Assembly: GCA_017554335.1 (NCBI GenBank)
Contig: JAFZIO010000039.1
Coordinates: forward strand, 39,143-103,142
From: Bacteroidales bacterium
GTDB taxonomy: Bacteria; Bacteroidota; Bacteroidia; Bacteroidales; UBA932
DNA length: 64,000 nucleotides
Reading direction: 5' to 3'
This document shows, piece after piece, positions 1 through 8,525 of the stretch. The stretch's first letter is position 1; each line of letters opens with the position of its first letter. Position numbers and translations under genes: made by a program. The notes beneath the pieces were generated by a model. The model did no database searches and was not told where the DNA came from. It was given only the letters and a program-made list of their open reading frames with translations.

Positions 1-1
1 T

Positions 2-2038
2 TTCGCCATAGACCGCGGCGACAGGGTGCGCATCAAGGATATCAACTTCATAGGCAACGAGCATGTCAAGGACATCAAGCTCGCCTTCGCCATGAAGAAG
101 ACCAAGTCCAACAAGATTTACAACTTCTTCAGCAGCAAGAAGTTCAACGAGAAGGAGTACATAAACGACAAGAAGCTGGTGCTGTCTGCCTTCAACGAGG
201 CCGGCTACCGCGACGCCCGTCTGGTACGTGACTCCATCTATTACATCGAGCCCAAGAAACTCGGCATTGACCTGGTGTTCGAAGAGGGCGACAAGTACTA
301 CTTCGGCGATATCACCTGGACCGGCAACTCGGTCTATCCCACCGAGGCCCTGAACGAGGTGCTCAAGCTGAAGAAAGGCGATGTGTACGATGTGGTTTCC
401 ATGGAGAAGCGCCTCTACGGCGGCGGCAAGCAGAACGAATACGACATTTCCAAGCTCTACCGCGACAACGGCTACCTGTTCTTCAACATCACCCCGGTGG
501 AGACCAACATCCAGAACGACTCAGTAGACGTGGAGCTGCGTATCTCCGAGGGTAAGCAGGCCACGCTCAACAATATAGTGATCAACGGAAACGACCTTAC
601 CAGCGAGCGTGTGGTGCGCCGTCAGGTGTTCACCCGTCCCGGTTACCTTTTCCGCCAGACCGATTTCGAGCGTTCCATACGTGAAATAGCCTCACTGGGC
701 CAGTTTGATCCGGAAGCCATAGCCGATCCCAATACCGGTTACTCCATCATCCCCAACCAGCTGAACAACACCGTAGATGTTGTTTACAACGTTACCGAGA
801 AGCCTTCCAGCCAGCTGGAACTTTCCGGAGGATGGGGAGCCAACACCTTCGTGGCCACCGTGGGCGTGAGCTTCAACAACTTCTCCACCCGCAGGCTCTT
901 CGACAAGAGTGCATGGAGGCCCGTGCCTCTGGGAGACGCCCAGAACCTGGCCTTCCGTTTCCAGACCAACGGCAAGTATTACACGGCCCTCACGGCCAAC
1001 TTCAGCGAGCCGTGGCTCTTCGGCAAGAAGCCCACATCGCTCAACCTTTCCGGCTACTATACCCGCTACACCAACTCCAACCTCTGGCTCGGCATACTCA
1101 GCAACGACCAGCAGATGGAGGTGTTCGGCGCTTCCGCGTCCCTTGGTAACCGCCTCAAGTGGCCGGACAACTACTTTGTACTTTACAACGGCCTGAGCTG
1201 GCAGACCTACAGACTGAAGAACTGGTCCGGCTACGGATTCATCTTCGATACCGGCGTGTCCAACAACATCAGCTATACCATCAACCTGATGCGTAACTCC
1301 ACAGACCAGCAGATTTATCCCCGCCAGGGCTCGGATTTCTCGCTGTCGCTGTCGCTCACGCCTCCCTTCTCGCTGTTCCGTAATTACGATTACGACATCA
1401 ACGGGGAGAAGATCACTTCCCGCAACGGCAAGCCCATCAGCTGGAAGGACGTGCAGTACGACAACTGGACCGTACAGCAGCGTTATCACTGGATAGAGTA
1501 TCATAAGTGGAAGTTCTCTGCAGCTACTTATTCCAAGCTCGTCGGAGACCTTGTGCTCATGACCCGTGCGCAGTTCGGTTACCTCGGCTTCTACAACCGC
1601 AAGTGGGGTTATTCTCCGTTCGAGGGCTTCCTCGTGGGCGGTGACGGTATGTCCGGATACATGACTTACGGAAACGAAATCGTTTCACTCCGTGGTTACA
1701 CCAACTACAGTCTGACTCCCCAGACCGTTACCCCGTACAACACCTCCGGATCGGCATACTCCGGCAACGTATACGACAAGTTCACCGTTGAGCTGCGTTA
1801 CCCGGTTATCCTTCAGCCGTCTTCTACCATCTTCGTTCTGGGCTTCCTCGAGGGAGGAAACTGCTGGAGCGACATCCGGGATTTCAATCCCTTCCAGATC
1901 AAGCGCAGCGCCGGCGTAGGCGTGCGTATATTCCTCCCTATGATCGGTCTGCTCGGCGTCGACTGGGGTTACGGTTTCGATGCCAAGGACAGCACAGGAG
2001 GCAGTCAGTTCCACTTTGTTATAGGACAACAATTTTAA
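2..2038 (+). CDS. bamA: Outer membrane assembly factor BamA, C-terminal part (5' end outside window)
   Basis: The frame is open from base 2, and residues encoded before the first internal GTG (position 26) already read as POTRA sequence, so the gene starts upstream of the window. What remains is about two to three POTRA repeats (motifs such as IKDINFIGN and the second one near YYFGDITWTGN) followed by a 16-strand Omp85 barrel. The typical barrel region GWGANTFVATVGVSFNNFS and the final aromatic residue (ending IGQQF) needed for barrel insertion are visible. BamA is the core of the outer membrane protein insertion machine and works with periplasmic chaperones. The next gene, skp, follows at once, which is the usual Bacteroidetes order. 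I see no frameshift in the visible part. Confidence 0.95.
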   Translation, partial: FAIDRGDRVRIKDINFIGNEHVKDIKLAFAMKKTKSNKIYNFFSSKKFNEKEYINDKKLVLSAFNEAGYRDARLVRDSIYYIEPKKLGIDLVFEEGDKYYFGDITWTGNSVYPTEALNEVLKLKKGDVYDVVSMEKRLYGGGKQNEYDISKLYRDNGYLFFNITPVETNIQNDSVDVELRISEGKQATLNNIVINGNDLTSERVVRRQVFTRPGYLFRQTDFERSIREIASLGQFDPEAIADPNTGYSIIPNQLNNTVDVVYNVTEKPSSQLELSGGWGANTFVATVGVSFNNFSTRRLFDKSAWRPVPLGDAQNLAFRFQTNGKYYTALTANFSEPWLFGKKPTSLNLSGYYTRYTNSNLWLGILSNDQQMEVFGASASLGNRLKWPDNYFVLYNGLSWQTYRLKNWSGYGFIFDTGVSNNISYTINLMRNSTDQQIYPRQGSDFSLSLSLTPPFSLFRNYDYDINGEKITSRNGKPISWKDVQYDNWTVQQRYHWIEYHKWKFSAATYSKLVGDLVLMTRAQFGYLGFYNRKWGYSPFEGFLVGGDGMSGYMTYGNEIVSLRGYTNYSLTPQTVTPYNTSGSAYSGNVYDKFTVELRYPVILQPSSTIFVLGFLEGGNCWSDIRDFNPFQIKRSAGVGVRIFLPMIGLLGVDWGYGFDAKDSTGGSQFHFVIGQQF

Positions 2039-2049
2039 TGTTTGATAAT

Positions 2050-2613
2050 ATGAAAAAGATTCTTTTGGTTGCCGCTTTGGCGATGATTAGCGCTGCGGCT
2101 TTCGCACAGCAGAAGTTCGCCCATGTCAACTTCTCCGAATTGGTCCAGTTGATGCCCGAGGCAGACCAGGCACGCACCACCATGGACGCTTCCAGCAAGG
2201 AGGCGGCAGAGACCTATCAGGCCATGGCCGATGAATTCAACGCCAAATATCAGCAGTATCAGCAGAAAGCCGCTACCTGGACTCAGGCTATCCGTGAGAC
2301 CAAGGAGAAGGAGCTGACCGATATCCAGCAGCGTATTCAGGAGTTCAATCAGACCGTACAGGCCGAGCTCCAGCAGCAACAGCAGCAGCTTATGGCTCCT
2401 ATTTACCAGAAGGCACAGGAGATTGTAGAGAAGCTTGCTAAGGAAGGAGGCTATATCTTTGTCTTCGACCAGACCAGCGCCCTTTATATCGATCCTGCAC
2501 AGAGCACCGATCTTACTCCTGCCGCCCGCAAGGCTCTCAACATTCCTGACGACAGGACTCTGGAATCCCTCCAGAAGGAGCTCCAGGCAAAAGCTGAAGC
2601 ACAAGCTCAATAG
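2050..2613 (+). CDS. skp: Periplasmic OmpH/Skp-family chaperone
   Basis: The protein has an N-terminal signal peptide (MKKILLVAALAMISAAAFA) and then a glutamine-rich, coiled-coil tentacle region, roughly residues 50-120, typical of OmpH/Skp chaperones that hold unfolded outer membrane proteins for BamA. An upstream ATG at 2038 overlaps the bamA stop codon, but the ATG at 2050 starts directly at the signal peptide, so I prefer it. It is translated just after bamA and probably from the same mRNA. Length (187 residues) is normal for the family. A 20-base gap separates it from korA. Confidence 0.9.
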   Translation: MKKILLVAALAMISAAAFAQQKFAHVNFSELVQLMPEADQARTTMDASSKEAAETYQAMADEFNAKYQQYQQKAATWTQAIRETKEKELTDIQQRIQEFNQTVQAELQQQQQQLMAPIYQKAQEIVEKLAKEGGYIFVFDQTSALYIDPAQSTDLTPAARKALNIPDDRTLESLQKELQAKAEAQAQ

Positions 2614-2633
2614 TTATAAACAGACCACATAAG

Positions 2634-4475
2634 ATGCAACACAAAGTCATTGACTTAAAGGATGTTGTGATCAGGTTCGCCGGAGACTCGGGAGATGGTA
2701 TGCAGCTCACCGGGTCTCTTTTCGCAGATATGTCTGCGATTTACGGCAACGGCCTGGCCACTTTCCCTGATTTTCCCGCCGAGATACGCGCGCCCCATGG
2801 CACCGTGTCCGGCGTTTCCGGTTTCCAGGTACACATTGGAACCGAGGCGGTAGGTACCCCCGGCGATTTCTGCGACCTGCTCGTGGCGATGAACCCGGCG
2901 GCCCTCAAATCCAACGCCAAGTGGTGTAAGCCCACCGCAATGATACTGGTAGACGGCGACGCCTTCGATGAGAAGGGTATGGCCCGTGCAGGTTTCACTA
3001 CCGACGATCCTTTCACGGAGCTGCGTGTTGAGGACCGCACGCTCATCGTGGCTCCCATCACCACCCTTACCCAGGAGTCCCTGAAAGACAGTGGCCTCGA
3101 CCCCAAGACCGTGCTCAAGTGCAAGAACATGTTCACCCTCGGAATGGCCTGCTATATCTACAGCCGTCCGCTGGAGTACATCTACCAGTACCTGGAGCGC
3201 AAGTTCTCCAAGAAGCACCCCGAACTTATCGAGCCCAACAAGAAGGTCCTGAACGACGGTTTCAACTATGCCGCCAACATCCAGGCCATACCGAATACTT
3301 ACACCATAGCCCCGTCCAAGAACAAGAAGCCCGGAACTTACCGTAACATCACCGGCAACCAGGCTACCGCATGGGGCCTCCTCGCCGCTTCCGAGAAGTC
3401 CGGCCTTCCGCTCTTCTGCGGCTCTTACCCCATCACGCCCGCAACGGCAATCCTGGAGGAGCTGGCAATACACAAGAGCCTGGGCGCCAAGACCCTGCAG
3501 GCTGAGGACGAAATCGCCGGAATATGTACGGCCATAGGCGCCAGCTACGCCGGCAACCTTGCCGTCACCACCACCTCCGGCCCCGGCCTTTCCCTTAAGA
3601 CCGAAGCCCTGGGCCTCGCCGTCATGGCCGAGCTCCCTCTGGTGGTCGTGGACGTGCAGCGCGGCGGCCCCTCTACGGGCCTCCCGACCAAGACCGAGCA
3701 GTCCGACCTCAATCAGGCCCTTTACGGCCGCAACGGCGAGTGCCCGATGCCCGTCATCGCAGCTCACTCCCCGTCAAACTGCTTCGATGCGGCTTTCAAT
3801 GCCGCCAAGATAGCCCTGGAGCACATGACGCCCGTCATGCTCCTTTCCGAAGGCTTCCTCGGCAACGGCAGCGAGCCCTGGCTCATCCCCTCAATGGCCG
3901 ATTATCCCGAAATCAAGCCGCCGTTCGTAAACGGAGTGCTGTCGGAAGGGGAGAAGTTCCAGCCGTTCGAGCGTGACCCCGAAACTCTGGTGCGCCGCTG
4001 GGCCATCCCCGGCCAGAAGGGCTTCGAGCATCGCGTCGGCGGTCTTGAGAAGAACCACGCCGGCGTGCTTTCCACCGACCCTGCAAACCACGAACTGATG
4101 GTTCGCGAGCGTGCGGAGAAAGTGGCCCGCGTCGCCAGTTGCATTCCGCCGCTGGAGATTCTCCGCGGCCCCGCTTCCGGCAAGCTGCTGGTAGTCGGCT
4201 GGGGCGGCACCTACGGCCACCTGCTCAACGCGGTGGAGGAAGTGGGAGACGCCGTCTCTTATGCCCATTTCGACTATATCAACCCGCTGCCCGCCAATAC
4301 GGAGGAGATTTTCTCCAAATTCGAAAAGATTCTGGTGTGCGAGCTCAACAGCGGACAGTTCGTGGGCTACCTGCGTGCCAGCCTGCCGCAGTTCAACTAT
4401 TTACAGTACAATAAGGTCCAGGGACAGCCGTTCCTCGTGAGCGAACTTGTGGACGCAATCAAGAAGGAGATATAG
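2634..4475 (+). CDS. korA: 2-oxoacid:ferredoxin oxidoreductase, fused gamma-alpha subunit
   Basis: This 613-residue protein combines the gamma domain (about 1-190, nucleotide-loop-like GDSGDGMQLTG at the start) and the alpha pyruvate:ferredoxin-oxidoreductase domain (about 225-610, with YPITPAT and TTSGPGLSL). This fused layout is typical of 2-oxoglutarate:ferredoxin oxidoreductase in Bacteroidetes. With KorB it would decarboxylate 2-oxoglutarate to succinyl-CoA, reducing ferredoxin, or run in reverse. Only two bases separate it from korB. The 2-oxoglutarate preference is inferred from subunit layout and from gdhA next door. A general 2-oxoacid (for example 2-ketoisovalerate) specificity cannot be excluded from sequence alone. 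Confidence 0.88.
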   Translation: MQHKVIDLKDVVIRFAGDSGDGMQLTGSLFADMSAIYGNGLATFPDFPAEIRAPHGTVSGVSGFQVHIGTEAVGTPGDFCDLLVAMNPAALKSNAKWCKPTAMILVDGDAFDEKGMARAGFTTDDPFTELRVEDRTLIVAPITTLTQESLKDSGLDPKTVLKCKNMFTLGMACYIYSRPLEYIYQYLERKFSKKHPELIEPNKKVLNDGFNYAANIQAIPNTYTIAPSKNKKPGTYRNITGNQATAWGLLAASEKSGLPLFCGSYPITPATAILEELAIHKSLGAKTLQAEDEIAGICTAIGASYAGNLAVTTTSGPGLSLKTEALGLAVMAELPLVVVDVQRGGPSTGLPTKTEQSDLNQALYGRNGECPMPVIAAHSPSNCFDAAFNAAKIALEHMTPVMLLSEGFLGNGSEPWLIPSMADYPEIKPPFVNGVLSEGEKFQPFERDPETLVRRWAIPGQKGFEHRVGGLEKNHAGVLSTDPANHELMVRERAEKVARVASCIPPLEILRGPASGKLLVVGWGGTYGHLLNAVEEVGDAVSYAHFDYINPLPANTEEIFSKFEKILVCELNSGQFVGYLRASLPQFNYLQYNKVQGQPFLVSELVDAIKKEI

Positions 4476-4477
4476 CT

Positions 4478-5497
4478 ATGGCAAATCTTACATTCAAGGA
4501 TTTCAAGTCCGACCAGGAAGTGCGCTGGTGCCCCGGTTGCGGTGACCATGCCGTGCTTGCGGCTCTCCAGAGGGCGCTCCCTAAGGTAAGCTCCGCACTT
4601 AACTACGAGAAGGAACGTTACGTGGTGGTGTCCGGCATCGGATGCTCCTCCCGCCTTCCTTATTATATGGATACTTATGGCTTCCACAGCATCCACGGAC
4701 GCGCTACCGCCATATCCACCGGCATCAAGGTGGCCAACCCCTGGCTTACCGTTTGGCAGGCCTGCGGCGACGGCGACGCCCTGGCAATCGGAGGAAACCA
4801 TTTCATCCACGCCATAAGGCGCAACATAGACATTAACATAATCCTCTTCAACAACCAGATTTACGGTCTTACCAAGGGACAGTATTCACCGACATCCAAG
4901 TTCGGAGCAATAACCAAGACTTCCCCTTACGGAACGGTGGAGCATCCCTTCAATCCCGGATCCCTGGTGCTCGGAGCAAAGGGTACGTTCTTCGCCCGCT
5001 CGCTGGACGTGGAACTTAAGCTGAACGAGGAAATAATGACCGCCGCTGCCCTGCATGACGGCTGCTCGGTGATGGAAATGCTTACCAACTGCGTTATTTT
5101 CAATGACGGAGCCCATAAGTCCATCTCCGACCCCGAGGTCCGTGCAGACCGCACCATAGTCCTTCGTGACGGCGAAAAGATGGTGTTCGGCAAGAACTCC
5201 GACAAGGGCCTTGTGTACGACGGCAAGAAGCTGCGCGTGATACATATCGGAGAGGGAGGCTATACCCTCGACGACGTGCTGGTGCACCACCCTCACGAGG
5301 ACAATATCGGCATCCAGATGGCTCTGGCCGACATGAAGGGCCCCGATTATCCGGTTGCCCTCGGCGTTATCAGGGATGTGAAGGACATCACCTACGACGA
5401 CGGCGTGCGCGATCAGGTGAAGGACGTAATGGCCAAATCCAAGATCCACAGCGTGGACGAACTGCTTCACAGCGGCTCCACATGGGAAGTAAAATAA
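4478..5497 (+). CDS. korB: 2-oxoacid:ferredoxin oxidoreductase, beta (TPP-binding) subunit
   Basis: The 339-residue protein carries the early CPGCGDH motif (Cys18, Cys21) that helps bind the iron-sulfur cluster, and the thiamine diphosphate/Mg motif GDGDALAIGGNHF ... NNQIYGLTKGQ. These identify the beta subunit that pairs with the preceding KorA protein. The spacing of two bases implies translational coupling and a 1:1 complex in the cytoplasm. gdhA follows 23 bases later and is probably on the same transcript, putting two 2-oxoglutarate enzymes under joint control. No separate delta ferredoxin subunit is encoded nearby, so electrons must go to a free ferredoxin. Confidence 0.9.
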   Translation: MANLTFKDFKSDQEVRWCPGCGDHAVLAALQRALPKVSSALNYEKERYVVVSGIGCSSRLPYYMDTYGFHSIHGRATAISTGIKVANPWLTVWQACGDGDALAIGGNHFIHAIRRNIDINIILFNNQIYGLTKGQYSPTSKFGAITKTSPYGTVEHPFNPGSLVLGAKGTFFARSLDVELKLNEEIMTAAALHDGCSVMEMLTNCVIFNDGAHKSISDPEVRADRTIVLRDGEKMVFGKNSDKGLVYDGKKLRVIHIGEGGYTLDDVLVHHPHEDNIGIQMALADMKGPDYPVALGVIRDVKDITYDDGVRDQVKDVMAKSKIHSVDELLHSGSTWEVK

Positions 5498-5520
5498 CCA
5501 ACAACCACTTTAATTAATAA

Positions 5521-6864
5521 ATGAAAACTACAGACATCATGGCCCGCCTCCAGGCCAAGTATCCCGGAGAGAAAGAATATCTCCAGGCAGTTCAGGAGGT
5601 TTTGGAATCCGTAGAAGACGTTTACAACCAGCACCCTGAGTTCGAGCAGGCAAAGATAGTTGAGCGTATGGTCGAGCCCGACCGTATCTTCACTTTCCGC
5701 GTTACCTGGGTCGACGACAGGGGAGAGGTTCAGACCAATACCGGCTACCGTGTGCAGTTCAACAGCGCCATCGGCCCCTACAAGGGAGGTCTGCGTTTCC
5801 ACAGGGCAGTAACCCCTTCCATGCTTAAGTTCCTCGGCTTCGAGCAGACCTTCAAGAACGCTCTCACCACCCTTCCTATGGGCGGCGCAAAGGGCGGTTC
5901 CGACTTCGACCCCAAGGGCAAGAGCAACGAGGAAATCATGCGCTTCTGCCAGGCCTTCATGATGGAGCTCTGGCAGTGCATCGGCCCCGACCAGGATATT
6001 CCCGCGGGTGACGTAGGCGTGGGCGGACGCGAAATCGGCTACCTCTACGGTATGTACAAGAAGCTGGCCCGCCAGTACAACACCGGCGTGCTGACCGGTA
6101 AGGGCGGCACCTGGGGCGGCAGCATTTTGAGGCCTGAGGCCACCGGATTCGTTGCTCTCTATTTCACCCAGAACCTGCTGCACAAGGCCGGCAAGGACAT
6201 CAAGGGCATGAAGGTGGCTGTCTCCGGCTTCGGCAACGTGGCATGGGGCGCCTGCATCAAGGCTACCGAGCTCGGTGCCAAGGTGGTGGCAATAAGCGGT
6301 CCCGACGGCGTCTGCCACATCCCCGACGGCATCACCAAGGAGATGATAGACTACATGCTGGTCATGCGTGCTTCCAACCGCGACAAGGTGGAAGATATGG
6401 CTACCAGGTTCCCCGATAAGGCAAAATTCACTGCCGGCAAGAAGAGCTGGAGCGTTCCCGTAGACATCGCCCTGCCTTGCGCATTCCAGAACGAGCTTTC
6501 CGAGGATGACGCCAAGGAACTGAAGGCCAACGGATGCATCTGCTGCTGCGAGGTCTCCAACATGGGATGCCAGCCCGGTGCCATCCACTTCTTCCAGCAC
6601 AACGGCATACTCTTCGCTCCCGGCAAGGCCGTGAACGCAGGCGGTGTAGCCACTTCCGGTCTGGAAATGACCCAGAATGCCGAGCATATCAGCTGGAGCG
6701 GCGCCGAGGTGGACGCCAAGCTGCACTTCATCATGGATTCCATCCACGAGCAGTGCGTGAAGTACGGCACCCAGCCCGACGGCAGCATAGACTACGTGAA
6801 GGGCGCGAACATCGCCGGCTTCATGAAGGTCGCAACTGCTATGTTAGAGCAGGGCACGATTTAG
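5521..6864 (+). CDS. gdhA: Glutamate dehydrogenase
   Basis: The 447-residue protein is a full-length hexameric-type glutamate dehydrogenase. It shows the glutamate-binding segment PYKGGLRFH, the catalytic lysine region LPMGGAKGGSDFDPKGK, and the dinucleotide fold VAVSGFGNVAWG. It interconverts 2-oxoglutarate plus ammonium and glutamate, the main ammonia entry point in gut Bacteroidales. NADP preference is inferred from similarity to the short 440-450 residue class. It follows korAB closely. A palindromic element begins in its last codons and places the stop codon inside an inverted repeat (see 6856-6975). The protein end (AMLEQGTI) still looks like a natural C-terminus. Confidence 0.93.
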   Translation: MKTTDIMARLQAKYPGEKEYLQAVQEVLESVEDVYNQHPEFEQAKIVERMVEPDRIFTFRVTWVDDRGEVQTNTGYRVQFNSAIGPYKGGLRFHRAVTPSMLKFLGFEQTFKNALTTLPMGGAKGGSDFDPKGKSNEEIMRFCQAFMMELWQCIGPDQDIPAGDVGVGGREIGYLYGMYKKLARQYNTGVLTGKGGTWGGSILRPEATGFVALYFTQNLLHKAGKDIKGMKVAVSGFGNVAWGACIKATELGAKVVAISGPDGVCHIPDGITKEMIDYMLVMRASNRDKVEDMATRFPDKAKFTAGKKSWSVPVDIALPCAFQNELSEDDAKELKANGCICCCEVSNMGCQPGAIHFFQHNGILFAPGKAVNAGGVATSGLEMTQNAEHISWSGAEVDAKLHFIMDSIHEQCVKYGTQPDGSIDYVKGANIAGFMKVATAMLEQGTI

Positions 6865-6975
6865 CGTCCGCTAAATCGTCCCCGGACTTCCAACCCCCGC
6901 TGCTGCGCAGCTGCCCCCAGGGGCACTGAGGGGCGATCCCCTCAGACTTCCCCGGGTCGCTACGCTCCAGAAAGC
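6856..6975. repeat. Cluster of palindromes after gdhA, possible REP-like element
   Basis: Three inverted repeats are packed together. ACGATTTAGC (6856-6865) pairs with GCTAAATCGT (6870-6879), and the gdhA stop codon TAG (6862-6864) lies in the first arm. A GC-rich core has GCTGCTGCGCAGCTG. CTGAGGGG-CGAT-CCCCTCAG follows as a perfect 8-bp hairpin. No reading frame runs through the region. The look is that of a dispersed palindromic repeat rather than a terminator, because a separate terminator with a T-run lies just downstream. Copy number elsewhere in the genome is unknown. Confidence 0.5.
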
Positions 6976-6980
6976 GAACG

Positions 6981-7016
6981 AAAAACAGCCTCGAAAATGT
7001 TTCGGGGCTGTTTTTT
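6981..7016. terminator. Bidirectional terminator between gdhA and rpsU
   Basis: AAAAACAGCCTCGAAA pairs with TTTCGGGGCTGTTTTT (one G-T pair, three-base loop). The A-run and T-run on the two sides make it work for both convergent genes, gdhA (+) and rpsU (-). Confidence 0.85.
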
Positions 7017-7031
7017 ATAATCTTTAAAAGA

Positions 7032-7226
7032 TTACTGCTCCTCGAGGAGGCGGAGGTGCTGTACGTAAATCGCTTTCTGCTTGGCAATACGGCGCTTTAC
7101 GGAAGGCTTCTCGAAGTTCTTGCGGGAACGCATTTCGCGCACTGCACCGGTCTTTTCGAATTTACGCTTGAACTTTTTCAGAGCGCGCTCGATATTTTCG
7201 CCTTCTTTTACCTGTACTATGATCAT
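7032..7226 (-). CDS. rpsU: 30S ribosomal protein bS21
   Basis: The 64-residue basic protein starts MIIVQVKEGENIERALKKF, the standard Bacteroidetes bS21 start. I chose this ATG although the frame stays open 12 codons further, because family members begin here and the upstream stretch contains a strong ribosome binding site. bS21 sits near the 3' end of 16S rRNA on the 30S platform. In Bacteroidia it helps hide the anti-Shine-Dalgarno sequence (structural work on Flavobacterium ribosomes). The mRNA here carries an unusually complete Shine-Dalgarno sequence, which fits the proposed feedback control of rpsU. Confidence 0.95.
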   Translation of the reverse strand: MIIVQVKEGENIERALKKFKRKFEKTGAVREMRSRKNFEKPSVKRRIAKQKAIYVQHLRLLEEQ

Positions 7227-7232
7227 TCTTTT

Positions 7233-7246
7233 ATCACCCCCTTTTT
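7233..7246 (-). promoter_or_regulatory. Extended Shine-Dalgarno sequence of rpsU
   Basis: Read on the minus strand, AAAAAGGGGGTGAT lies six bases before the rpsU ATG. Its core AAAGGGGGTGAT matches the perfect anti-Shine-Dalgarno complement AAAGGAGGTGAT in 11 of 12 bases. Most other genes in this window have no such match. It probably serves as an autoregulatory site sensitive to bS21 level. Confidence 0.85.
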
Positions 7247-7280
7247 CTTTTAAGGACTGCAAAGGTATAATATTTTTTTA

Positions 7281-7288
7281 TATATTTG
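7281..7288 (+). promoter_or_regulatory. Bacteroidetes -7 promoter box (TATATTTG) for the PHP gene
   Basis: TATATTTG fits the Bacteroides -7 consensus TAnnTTTG and lies 19 bases before the ATG at 7308. No clear TTTG box is seen at -33. Confidence 0.6.
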
Positions 7289-7307
7289 TGAGTCATACCA
7301 CATTTTT

Positions 7308-8504
7308 ATGAAAAAATTTATTCTTTGTCTGGCTGCAGCGCTTCTCACCTTTGGAGCGGGAGCTACGGTTCCACACCGTTCCAGCATTCCCAACATCCCC
7401 GGTTACATGACGCTGAAGGGTGATTTTCACATCCATACCAATTTCAGCGACGCCACCGTCTGGCCCGTTACACGCATAGACGAAGCAGATTTCGACGGGC
7501 TCGATTTCGTGTCCATCACCGATCACCTGGAGACCCATCACCAGCATATGTCCAAGGATTTCGGAGCCAACGTAAACCGTAACTCATCCTATGAATTGTC
7601 CCTCAAGGCCGCCAAGAAATATGGCATCCTGGTCATTCACGGAGCCGAGCTCACCCGCGGCACCCGCATCTTCCCCGGGCATTTCAACACCCACTTCATC
7701 AAAGACGGAGATGCAATCGCCAAAGCGTCGGAGGAGCATAACGGCAAGTACGGCGACGATGAATTCAAGCAGGAAGAAGAGGCCATAAAGGCCGGCCTGC
7801 GTGCAGCAAAGAACCAGGGCGCCTTCCTGGTATGGAACCACCCCGACTGGGAGCAGCAGGCTCCCAACGAGACCAAGTGGTGGCCCATCCACACCGAGGT
7901 GCTTAACGCCGGACTCATGGACGGAATAGAAATCGTAAACCGCTTCAGCGGCTACGACCCTGAGGCTTTCCATTGGGCGATTGAAAAGGATCTTGCCATC
8001 GTAACAGGCACAGACGCGCACAAGCCCATGTTCCAGTGGGTGGATTATGAGAAGGGCGAGTATCGTCCTATGACCCTCGTCTTCGCACGCGAGCGCTCCC
8101 TTAAAGGCATACGCGAGGCTCTCGATGCACGCCGCACTGCCGCCGTTGCAGACGGATGCGTATACGGCAAGGCGGAGTGGCTGGAGCCCCTGCTCAAATC
8201 TTGCCTGCAGATTACGGACGTGAAATATTCCGAGAAGAAAGTCACAGTAAACTTACGCAATATCAGTTCAATTCCTATCACCCTCACCAAGGCCCCCGGC
8301 GGAGAGAAACTTACATATCCCCGTCTCCTTTATATAAACGAGGGAGAAGAGTTTTCCATTGGCATCAACGGCATAGACAGCCGCAAGCCCATAGGCATAT
8401 GGGAGTTTGACGTGAATTTCTACATTGCCAACTGGTTCACCGACGTGGACACTCCCCTGCTGGTTAGCTACCACTTTATAGTGCCTGAGCAATACAGGAA
8501 ATAA
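7308..8504 (+). CDS. Secreted PHP-domain phosphoesterase
   Basis: A signal peptide (about residues 1-19) is followed by a PHP domain. The metal-ligand motifs are clear: FHIHTNFSD (His41, His43), SITDHLE (Asp72, His73), HGAELT, PGHFNTHF, WNHPDW and GTDAHK. PHP proteins use a di- or trinuclear metal site to hydrolyse phosphoesters. The export signal and the extra C-terminal beta domain (about 300-398) resemble the phosphodiesterases related to Sphingobium Sb-PDE, which would suggest periplasmic phosphodiester cleavage. The substrate is unknown. The mini-ORF and GLUG lipoprotein that follow are on the same strand, 21 bases downstream, and could share its transcript. Confidence 0.85.
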   Translation: MKKFILCLAAALLTFGAGATVPHRSSIPNIPGYMTLKGDFHIHTNFSDATVWPVTRIDEADFDGLDFVSITDHLETHHQHMSKDFGANVNRNSSYELSLKAAKKYGILVIHGAELTRGTRIFPGHFNTHFIKDGDAIAKASEEHNGKYGDDEFKQEEEAIKAGLRAAKNQGAFLVWNHPDWEQQAPNETKWWPIHTEVLNAGLMDGIEIVNRFSGYDPEAFHWAIEKDLAIVTGTDAHKPMFQWVDYEKGEYRPMTLVFARERSLKGIREALDARRTAAVADGCVYGKAEWLEPLLKSCLQITDVKYSEKKVTVNLRNISSIPITLTKAPGGEKLTYPRLLYINEGEEFSIGINGIDSRKPIGIWEFDVNFYIANWFTDVDTPLLVSYHFIVPEQYRK

Positions 8505-8525
8505 TTTATTCCATATCTTATTATT

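Noticed and set aside
5467-6747. 426-codon open frame on the minus strand opposite gdhA
   Set aside because: It mirrors the strong C/G third-position bias of gdhA, has no recognisable domain, and lacks its own promoter.
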